This document shows positions 7,180 through 11,699 of a stretch of 13,309 nucleotides of DNA, piece by piece. The notes below the pieces were generated by a model. That model did no database searches. It saw only the letters and a program-made list of their open reading frames with translations, and was not told where the DNA came from. Each line of letters starts with the position of its first letter. Within the stretch, counting starts at the first letter, position 1. This DNA comes from an uncultured Candidatus Saccharibacteria bacterium (GTDB taxonomy: Bacteria > Patescibacteriota > Saccharimonadia > Saccharimonadales > Saccharimonadaceae), in assembly GCA_934700415.1 (NCBI GenBank), contig CAKUXN010000016.1, positions 1-13,309 on the forward strand, given 5' to 3'. The position numbers and the translations under genes are program-made.

Positions 7180-7258
7180 GTCACCAAATATTAATAAGAA
7201 TAATCCTCGGTGGCATTATTAAAGGGTAACCTCGCCACTGTCTTTGGTAACTTCACCG
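7180..7258 (-). ncRNA. Ribosomal protein L10 leader (cis-regulatory RNA)
   Basis: The rplJ 5' leader carries the bacterial L10-leader signature. AAAGACAG and GUGGC (7234-7247) are paired with GCCAC followed by CGAGGA (7214-7204), and the whole is closed by an outer stem of GUUACCAAA (7251-7243) with UUUGGUGAC (7188-7180), one G-U wobble. In the known family, L10 or its complex with L7/L12 binds this kink-turn-like element and represses its own mRNA. The predicted transcription start (about 7252) falls at the first base of the outer stem. Confidence 0.88.
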
Positions 7259-7287
7259 ATTATATCACAGCCACGGCAAAATAGCAA
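7259..7287 (-). promoter_or_regulatory. rplJ-rplL promoter
   Basis: TTGCTA (7287-7282), a 17-bp spacer, and TATAAT (7264-7259) preceded by TGA give an extended -10 with a good -35. The start is predicted near 7252, giving a leader of about 120 nt to the rplJ ATG. Confidence 0.8.
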
Positions 7288-7294
7288 GCATAAA

Positions 7295-7323
7295 TTGACA
7301 AAATAACATAAGAGTGATATAAC
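7295..7323 (+). promoter_or_regulatory. Promoter of the plus-strand unknown gene at 7383
   Basis: A perfect -35 TTGACA (7295-7300), 17-bp spacer and TATAAC (7318-7323) preceded by TGA. The start is predicted near 7330. It is back to back with the rplJ promoter; the two -35 boxes are 7 bp apart. The leader holds an inverted repeat TGTACC (7331-7336) and GGTACA (7354-7359), then a T-rich run. Confidence 0.8.
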
Positions 7324-7382
7324 AAAGATATGTACCTTAAAATGTGTCACGACGGTACAAATTTTTTATTACTGGGGGAAAA

Positions 7383-7886
7383 ATGAAAAAGATTCGTCGA
7401 CTTCAGCACGATATGAAGTGCCTAGCTGATCGTGTAAAACAAGCCAATTTTTTCTATCTGCCACATCTTGGCGAGGTAATCAAATGGCTGACTTGCTACG
7501 ATGAGGAGCTTAAGAAACTCGGTATCAATGTGGATTTTGATCGGCATCTCAATTTTAACTATCGAACGATTCTTGCTAAAGAGCGTGCGAGGTTAGAATA
7601 TGCCGAGCAAGTGTTGAAAGGCTTGAGGACTGGTCAAATCATCCAGAACAGACAGATGCTTTTAGACAGAGCCTATCATTCTCTCGGTGAACAGCGCGGT
7701 CGTATCGATGATAGTATCTACAAAATCGAAGATGTGCGTTATGATATCGAAGAAAAATACAGCAGTAATGCCATGAAGGCTGCTGCAAGAGCCGATATGA
7801 AGTGTGGATATTACTTCCACAATTACGAATTTGAATATACAGAAATAAGTCTCGAAGATGTTTTGGAAGAGACTCCCGATGAGTGA
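7383..7886 (+). CDS. Unknown helical protein, only plus-strand gene in the window
   Basis: A 167-aa protein with no recognised family. It is rich in charged residues and predicted largely helical: basic N-terminus MKKIRRLQHDMKCLADRVK, a long helix about 60-83 (RTILAKERARLEYAEQVLKGL), another about 87-127, and an acidic tail ending ETPDE. The segment MKCGYYFHNYEFEY (139-152) is unusually aromatic. There are three cysteines (13, 38, 141), no signal peptide and no membrane segment. The ATG at 7383 is preferred because GGGGGA sits just upstream; an in-frame GTG at 7344 lies inside the leader inverted repeat. The gene has a strong promoter and a good terminator, so it is expressed as its own unit, opposite to its ribosomal neighbours. 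It could be a lineage-specific gene or a small acquired one. Confidence 0.7.
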   Translation: MKKIRRLQHDMKCLADRVKQANFFYLPHLGEVIKWLTCYDEELKKLGINVDFDRHLNFNYRTILAKERARLEYAEQVLKGLRTGQIIQNRQMLLDRAYHSLGEQRGRIDDSIYKIEDVRYDIEEKYSSNAMKAAARADMKCGYYFHNYEFEYTEISLEDVLEETPDE

Positions 7887-7889
7887 CAC

Positions 7890-7919
7890 AAAAATCCCCC
7901 GGATTACCGGGGATTTTTT
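7890..7919. terminator. Bidirectional terminator between two convergent genes
   Basis: AAAAATCCCC (7890-7899) pairs with GGGGATTTTT (7909-7918) around a nine-base loop that can partly extend the stem. It follows the plus-strand gene by 3 nt and overlaps the TAA stop (7920-7918) of the minus-strand membrane protein, serving both directions. Confidence 0.88.
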
Positions 7920-8493
7920 AATCGATGTGTCGAGTAGTAGTGAATTGGGCAATAATACCAATTGCTGAAATGCTAATTAGGAGCGGGAAGTAAAACATAG
8001 GTCTATCTAAACCCGTAAACCAAGTGAAAATTGCGAGTGTCAGCACGTATCCGCCCATCAAAGAAGAAGCAACAATAATTGATGGCTTCATCAACATTAC
8101 TGCAAGTCCAGCTAGTACCACGCCAATAATTGCTCCAATTACTAACGTTTGGATGTCAGTACCAAAATATTGTGAAGTAATCATAAGGCTTAGGCCAAAA
8201 ATAATTCCCCCGAGGCAGATTTTTTCAATAGTGAAGCCAAGCATGGCGAGTAGTAAACCACCAGCAACTGGTAGTAAATTTTGCCAAAGCTCACTCGACT
8301 TTATAGCTTCTGGTGCTACATTATTAATCACTGGCATCAAAATCCCCATTAAATTAAAACCAATCAAAAACCAGATAATGAAAAATGCTACTTTTTTGAT
8401 TCGGTAACCCAAAAACAATAATAGAACGCCAACAATAGTCATTAAAACTACTTCTGGCATTTGCAATCTTGATAAATCAATATTTATATCCAT
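7918..8493 (-). CDS. Small polytopic membrane protein of unknown function
   Basis: A 191-aa protein, almost entirely hydrophobic, with about six or seven membrane helices (near residues 14-30, 34-57, 72-90, 93-108, 115-135, 138-158, 167-184). A two-helix unit seems repeated three times: LGYRIKKVAFFIIWFLIGF (28-46), LGFTIEKICLGGIIFG (85-100) and LMKPSIIVASSLMGGYV (134-150). Each has a short charged turn between hydrophobic stretches and a glycine-rich second helix. This layout recalls DUF4203/TMEM198-type proteins, but that is a weak family impression. No catalytic or transport motif is visible. It lies between rplA and rplJ, with its own extended -10 promoter only 6 nt from the ATG (predicted leaderless), and ends in a terminator shared with the convergent gene. 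Confidence 0.8.
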   Translation of the reverse strand: MDINIDLSRLQMPEVVLMTIVGVLLLFLGYRIKKVAFFIIWFLIGFNLMGILMPVINNVAPEAIKSSELWQNLLPVAGGLLLAMLGFTIEKICLGGIIFGLSLMITSQYFGTDIQTLVIGAIIGVVLAGLAVMLMKPSIIVASSLMGGYVLTLAIFTWFTGLDRPMFYFPLLISISAIGIIAQFTTTRHID

Positions 8494-8499
8494 AACCTA

Positions 8500-8508
8500 A
8501 TTCTAGCA
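8500..8508 (-). promoter_or_regulatory. Extended -10 promoter of the membrane protein gene (predicted leaderless)
   Basis: TGCTAGAAT at 8508-8500 is an extended -10 (five of six in the hexamer). Six bases separate it from the ATG at 8493, placing transcription start at the start codon. A weak TTGATT (8526-8521) with a short 15-bp spacer is the only -35 candidate and lies in the terminator loop. Confidence 0.6.
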
Positions 8509-8509
8509 C

Positions 8510-8538
8510 AAAAACGGGTGAATCAAACACCCGTTTTT
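8510..8538 (-). terminator. rplA intrinsic terminator
   Basis: AAAAACGGGTG (8510-8520) pairs perfectly with CACCCGTTTTT (8528-8538) around a seven-base loop, 11 nt after the rplA stop. On the minus strand it ends in a T-tract that runs directly into the next promoter. Confidence 0.9.
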
Positions 8539-8549
8539 AAAGCGTAGAC

Positions 8550-9464
8550 TTAGTTATATAAGTTTTCGATTGCGATTGAGGGTCCCATTGTAGTAGTAAT
8601 AAATATTGATTTTACATATGTACCTTTGAGTGAAGCTGGTTTTTGAGCCTTCAAAGATTCAAAGAAGGTATTTGCGTTCTCAAGAAGCTTATCAGCGCCA
8701 AAGGAGATTTTGCCGAGACCGATATGGACAATCGATTGCTTATCCACGCGATATTCAACCTTGCCCGCCTTAGATTCTTTGACAGCTTTTTCGACATCCA
8801 TCGTCACAGTACCAGCCTTTGGATTTGGCATTAAGCCTTTAGGCCCAAGTAAACGGGCATATTTACCAAGCTTTGGCATGTATTGCGGTGTAGAAATTAA
8901 AACGTCGAAGTCAATTAAGCCTTTATCAAGCTGTTTTAAGAATTCTTCGTCTTCAGCAATGTCTGCTCCTGCGGCTTTAGCTGTCTTGCAGACATCAAGC
9001 GGAGCAAATACGGCTACCCGTACAGTTTTACCGTTGCCATTTGGTAGAACGATGGTAGTACGAATGTTTTGATCGGCTTGACGTGGATCAACACCCAAGC
9101 GCACATGGGCTTCGATAGAAGCATCAAATTTGACTGGGCTTGTTTTAATGGCTAACTCAAGAGCGTCCTTTAGTGTGTAGAATTTCCCTTTTTCGATTAG
9201 CTTGTGTGCTTCCTGGTATTTCTTGCCACGGCGCTCGAGTTTTGGGCGAGTAACTGGCTTTTCACCTTTCGGCTTTTCAGCAGCAGCTGCATCAGCGGCT
9301 GCACGTTCTAATTTGCGCGCTTGACGCTCTTCTTCGGCCTTAACCTCTTCTATATGCTTTTTTGATTTCTTTCCAGATTTTGCAAATGTTTCTGGTTCTT
9401 CTGATTTAGTAGATTCTGCTACTGCTTCAGTAGTCTCAAGTTTTTTGGCATCTTCTTCTGCCAT
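8550..9464 (-). CDS. rplA: 50S ribosomal protein L1 with long N-terminal extension
   Basis: L1 forms the mobile stalk at the E site of the large subunit and in many bacteria represses its own operon. The L1 body runs from about residue 78 (ERRGKKYQEAHKLIEKGKFY) to 304. It carries VRLGVDPRQADQNIRTTIVL (121-140) and the signature LLGPKGLMPNPKAGTV (205-220). Bacterial L1 is usually about 230 aa; here there are 304 because of a 75-residue charged, low-complexity N-terminus rich in Glu, Lys and Ala (for example AEEERQARKLERAAADAAAA). The long start is supported by AAAGGG just before the ATG at 9464 and by a promoter 63 nt upstream. The gene is separated from rplK by an unknown gene and two transcription boundaries, so it is transcribed alone. 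Confidence 0.95.
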   Translation of the reverse strand: MAEEDAKKLETTEAVAESTKSEEPETFAKSGKKSKKHIEEVKAEEERQARKLERAAADAAAAEKPKGEKPVTRPKLERRGKKYQEAHKLIEKGKFYTLKDALELAIKTSPVKFDASIEAHVRLGVDPRQADQNIRTTIVLPNGNGKTVRVAVFAPLDVCKTAKAAGADIAEDEEFLKQLDKGLIDFDVLISTPQYMPKLGKYARLLGPKGLMPNPKAGTVTMDVEKAVKESKAGKVEYRVDKQSIVHIGLGKISFGADKLLENANTFFESLKAQKPASLKGTYVKSIFITTTMGPSIAIENLYN

Positions 9465-9526
9465 GATTCCCTTTCTGTGGTATTAGCGAGCAAAGCTCTC
9501 CCATCAAATTAAATTTTACTGCAATT

Positions 9527-9555
9527 ATTATAGCAGATTAATTATTAAAAATCAA
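9527..9555 (-). promoter_or_regulatory. rplA promoter
   Basis: TTGATT (9555-9550), 17-bp spacer, TATAAT (9532-9527) preceded by TGC. The start is predicted near 9520, giving a leader of about 56 nt. That leader holds GATGGGAGAGC and a small stem GAGC/GCTC with a three-base loop (9485-9505 region), possibly an L1 target. The -35 lies just beyond the T-tract of the preceding terminator. Confidence 0.78.
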
Positions 9556-9581
9556 GAAAAAGGAGAGCGAATCGCTCTCCT
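9556..9581 (-). terminator. Terminator of the unknown gene between rplK and rplA
   Basis: AGGAGAGCG (9561-9569) pairs perfectly with CGCTCTCCT (9573-9581), loop of three, followed on the minus strand by a T-rich run (9560-9546 region, TTTT then CTTGATTTTT). It lies 7 nt after the stop of the 9589-10038 gene. Confidence 0.88.
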
Positions 9582-9588
9582 GTCGAAG

Positions 9589-10038
9589 CTATTCTGCACT
9601 TTTATGGGCGCGACAACGATTATACAGCGATTGTCTAAGGCAACTCTTTGGCTCTACGCCAAATTCTGATTTATTATCGCCGTAATGGCTGATTTCGTAA
9701 GTGAACTCCATTACGCGATTGTAAATCGTGCGATAGGCATGGTTATAAGAAACCGTATACTCGATGCTGTAAATCTGATTCCTCAGCTTGGCGTCAGACA
9801 TAGATTTAATCGCCTCCATCGCAGAGGGTTTATCAAGAATTTTGAAGAATGGAACTTCCGGATATTCTAGTAAAACCTCTTGCTTAATTTTATTAAGCGG
9901 TGCGATATGAAGCTCTCTTTTGGCTGCCAGTAAAAACTGATAGCGCAAAGGATTCGTTCGGTATGTCTCGGCGTGGATGTCCCATAGTCTGAGTAATGCT
10001 TCCATAAGTTGTAGTCGCTTCTTACTGTAAGGTGCCAT
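9589..10038 (-). CDS. Unknown small basic protein between rplK and rplA
   Basis: A 149-aa protein with no recognised family. It is basic (MAPYSKKRLQLMEALLRLW at the start, CLRQSLYNRCRAHKSAE at the end) and mostly helical by eye, with many tyrosines in the second half (IYSIEYTVSYNHAYRTIY, 89-106). There is no signal peptide or membrane segment; two cysteines (133, 142) lie near the C-terminus. The ATG at 10038 is chosen because a near-perfect AAAGGAGG lies 10 nt upstream. An in-frame ATG at 10068 would add ten residues but sits in a leader hairpin only 8 nt from the predicted transcription start. It has its own strong promoter and terminator, so it is a separate unit inserted in the ribosomal cluster. 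A nucleic-acid-binding role is possible from its charge, but is only a guess. Confidence 0.7.
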   Translation of the reverse strand: MAPYSKKRLQLMEALLRLWDIHAETYRTNPLRYQFLLAAKRELHIAPLNKIKQEVLLEYPEVPFFKILDKPSAMEAIKSMSDAKLRNQIYSIEYTVSYNHAYRTIYNRVMEFTYEISHYGDNKSEFGVEPKSCLRQSLYNRCRAHKSAE

Positions 10039-10061
10039 TTTTTGTGCCCCTCCTTTATTTT

Positions 10062-10075
10062 TAGGCATACGCCTA
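10062..10075 (-). promoter_or_regulatory. 5'-terminal leader hairpin of the unknown gene
   Basis: TAGGC-GTAT-GCCTA, a perfect five-bp stem, starts at 10075, one base from the predicted transcription start (10076). It encloses the upstream in-frame ATG (10068-10066). The strong ribosome site and downstream ATG (10038) lie outside it. Confidence 0.5.
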
Positions 10076-10082
10076 TCCTCTA

Positions 10083-10111
10083 ATTATAACACACAAACAG
10101 ATAAAAGTCAA
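10083..10111 (-). promoter_or_regulatory. Strong promoter of the unknown gene at 10038
   Basis: TTGACT (10111-10106), exactly 17 bp, TATAAT (10088-10083) with TGT in the extended position. The start is predicted near 10076. This is among the closest matches to consensus in the window. Confidence 0.82.
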
Positions 10112-10140
10112 TTATACAGCTCTCTATTAATTGTTAGGAC

Positions 10141-10171
10141 AAAAAAGCAGACTCAGGAAAGCCTGCCTTTT
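10141..10171 (-). terminator. rplK terminator
   Basis: On the minus strand AAAAGGCAG (10171-10163) pairs with CTGCTTTTTT (10150-10141) with one G-U wobble; a smaller inner stem CAGG/CCTG lies in the loop. It ends in six T's and starts 13 nt after the rplK stop. Confidence 0.75.
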
Positions 10172-10184
10172 AATAATAGATAAA

Positions 10185-10613
10185 TTAGTCTACGACTTCA
10201 ACACCCATCGAACGAGCCGTACCAGCAACAACTTTTACTGCTCCTTCTAGGTCAACAGCATTGAGCTGTTTCATTTTCTTTTGGGCAATTTCTTCAAGTT
10301 GCGCGCGGGTAATTTTACCAACTTTGTCAACGTTCGGTTTGCCAGAACCTTTTTCGATTTTAATCGCTTCGCGAATCAAATCATCTACTGGCTGACCAAG
10401 ACAGGTCCAGTCGAAAGTACGATCTTCGAATACACGAATATGGACGATTACGTTCTTACCCATGAATTCTTTAGTCTTTTCATTGAATGGATTGATGAAA
10501 TCCATCATATTAAGACCCCACTGACCGAGTGTCGAACCGACCGGAGGACCAGCTGTAGCTTTGCCACCAGGGATTCTTAGCTTCAAATTACCGATAACTT
10601 TTTTTTCTGCCAT
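10185..10613 (-). CDS. rplK: 50S ribosomal protein L11
   Basis: L11 binds the GTPase-associated centre of 23S rRNA and takes part in factor binding and the stringent response. At 142 aa it has the normal length. The N-terminal domain carries KLRIPGGKATAGPPVGSTLG (11-30) with the conserved proline pair, then GLNMMDFINPFNEKT. The RNA-binding C-terminal domain (about 75-142) ends EGAVKVVAGTARSMGVEVVD. AAGGA is placed 7 nt before the ATG. It follows nusG with a 57-nt gap and no terminator, so it can be read from the secE transcript, but it also has an extended -10 of its own at the nusG stop codon. A hairpin terminator separates it from rplA, unlike the usual rplK-rplA pair. Confidence 0.97.
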   Translation of the reverse strand: MAEKKVIGNLKLRIPGGKATAGPPVGSTLGQWGLNMMDFINPFNEKTKEFMGKNVIVHIRVFEDRTFDWTCLGQPVDDLIREAIKIEKGSGKPNVDKVGKITRAQLEEIAQKKMKQLNAVDLEGAVKVVAGTARSMGVEVVD

Positions 10614-10664
10614 TCTAAATCCTTGTTAAATTTATTAAATTAGAAGCATTTACGTAACAGTACT

Positions 10665-10673
10665 ATTATATCA
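10665..10673 (-). promoter_or_regulatory. Internal extended -10 promoter for rplK
   Basis: TGATATAAT at 10673-10665 is a perfect extended -10 whose TGA is the nusG stop codon. No good -35 is seen. The predicted start is near 10658, 45 nt before the rplK ATG. Confidence 0.55.
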
Positions 10674-11216
10674 CAATTGTTTTACTTGTAAAGCATCAAG
10701 TTCGACTGGTGTTTCGCGTCCAAACATGCTAACCATCACTTTAAGCTTACCTTTGGCTGCATCGATCTCTGATACAGTACCATCAAAGCCCTTAAATGGA
10801 CCATCGGTAATCGAGACCACTTCACCAATTTCGTATTTAACTGAGAACTTTGGATCTTCCACGCCCATACGCTTTTTGATTTTAGCGATTTCTTTTTCAG
10901 AGACTGGAGTTGGCTGAGTACCGGTACCAATAAAACCAGTTACACCTGGGGTGTTACGAATAATATACCAAGTCTCATCTGACAACTTCATATCAACTAG
11001 TACGTAACCTTGCAAAATTTTGCGATCCACAACTTTACGTTTGCCGTTTTTAATTTCAATTTGCTTTTCTTTTGGAACGATTGCCTCAAAAATTTTGTCG
11101 GCCATTTCAACGGTGTTTACACGCTGGTTGATAGAGTCGGCAACCTTATCCTCGTATCCGCTATAAGTAGAAATTGCATACCAAGAGCGGGTTGCATCAT
11201 AACGGTTGACTGCCAT
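10671..11216 (-). CDS. nusG: Transcription elongation and antitermination factor NusG
   Basis: NusG binds RNA polymerase at the clamp and links it to Rho or the ribosome. The 181-aa protein has the NGN domain first: SWYAISTYSGYEDKVADSI (11-29), then KILQGYVLVDM (66-76) and IRNTPGVTGFIG (86-97). The C-terminal KOW domain follows (about 127-181), with GEVVSITDGPFKGFDGTVSE and VSMFGRETPVELD. There is no extra insertion domain. AAAGGA lies 9 nt before the ATG. It is 17 nt downstream of secE in the usual order and certainly co-transcribed with it. The stop TGA is reused as part of the rplK promoter. Confidence 0.97.
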   Translation of the reverse strand: MAVNRYDATRSWYAISTYSGYEDKVADSINQRVNTVEMADKIFEAIVPKEKQIEIKNGKRKVVDRKILQGYVLVDMKLSDETWYIIRNTPGVTGFIGTGTQPTPVSEKEIAKIKKRMGVEDPKFSVKYEIGEVVSITDGPFKGFDGTVSEIDAAKGKLKVMVSMFGRETPVELDALQVKQL

Positions 11217-11233
11217 TTAAATAATTCCTTTCT

Positions 11234-11626
11234 TTATTTAAAAATTAAACTAAATAACCAAGTAAAGAACAAATCGAGTAGTGAGATTAGGATTACAAAT
11301 AGTGCTGTATAAATTAATACTGCGACTACCATTTTCCAAGTCGCCTTACGATTAGGCCAACGCACTTGACGGATTTCACGCCAAGAATCGCGTAAATATC
11401 TAAATAAAGCTACAAATGGCCTAAATAAAATAAAGACTTTTTTGTTCTCTTTAGCATTTTCGGCTTTTTTTGCTGCCTTTTCGGCTTTGCATTCGGCTTT
11501 AGCTTTAATCTTCTCTTGTTTTTTGTCTTTTACGACTACTTTTTCACGAGTAATCGACGCCTGTTCTTCTTCAGTGCGGTTTGAAGATTCGCCGGCTTTG
11601 ATACGAGTGATTTTTGGTTTAGCCAT
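11234..11626 (-). CDS. secE: Preprotein translocase subunit SecE with charged N-terminal extension
   Basis: SecE clamps SecY in the membrane-bound protein-conducting channel. The conserved part lies at the C-terminus: an amphipathic helix with FRYLRDSWREIRQVRWPNRK (75-94), then one membrane helix (about 98-122). This single-helix form is the common bacterial type outside the enterics. Residues 1-65 are an extra lysine, glutamate and alanine-rich tail (for example KKQEKIKAKAECKAEKAAKK), making 130 aa against the usual 60-70 for this type. AAAGGAG is placed 4-5 nt before the ATG at 11626, which supports the long start. It is first gene of secE-nusG(-rplK), behind a promoter whose transcript begins with a hairpin. 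Confidence 0.93.
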   Translation of the reverse strand: MAKPKITRIKAGESSNRTEEEQASITREKVVVKDKKQEKIKAKAECKAEKAAKKAENAKENKKVFILFRPFVALFRYLRDSWREIRQVRWPNRKATWKMVVAVLIYTALFVILISLLDLFFTWLFSLIFK

Positions 11627-11642
11627 GTTACTCCTTTACATC

Positions 11643-11664
11643 AAAAAAGTCTGATACCAGACTT
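11643..11664 (-). terminator. Hairpin between the phosphorylase gene and secE (terminator or 5' stem)
   Basis: AAGTCTG (11664-11658), loop GTAT, CAGACTT (11653-11647), then T's to 11643. It has the form of an intrinsic terminator for the upstream phosphorylase gene. The predicted secE transcription start (11664) coincides with its first base, so in secE mRNA it would be a 5'-terminal stem. Confidence 0.72.
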
Positions 11665-11670
11665 GTCAAT

Positions 11671-11699
11671 AGTATACTACGCCCGAAACAAATAGTCAA
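11671..11699 (-). promoter_or_regulatory. secE-nusG promoter
   Basis: TTGACT (11699-11694), 17-bp spacer, TATACT (11676-11671). The -35 lies in the last codons of the phosphorylase gene and the spacer contains its TAG stop. The start is predicted near 11664. A second TTGACA at 11670-11665 has no matching -10. Confidence 0.68.

Noticed and set aside
7331..7368. Inverted repeat TGTACC/GGTACA followed by a T-rich run, as an attenuator of the 7383 gene
   Set aside because: The stem is only 6 bp with a 17-nt loop, too weak for a convincing intrinsic terminator; kept only as a possible 5' stem or operator.
8024..8407. Plus-strand 127-codon open frame
   Set aside because: Antisense to the polytopic membrane protein; its Ile/Thr-rich composition is what the complement of membrane helices gives.
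8710..9072. Plus-strand 120-codon open frame
   Set aside because: Antisense to rplA over its most conserved part; no supporting signal.
10671..10673. Alternative genetic code with TGA as glycine or tryptophan
   Set aside because: nusG and the 7383 gene end at TGA at the normal family or terminator position, and tryptophans in conserved sites are TGG.
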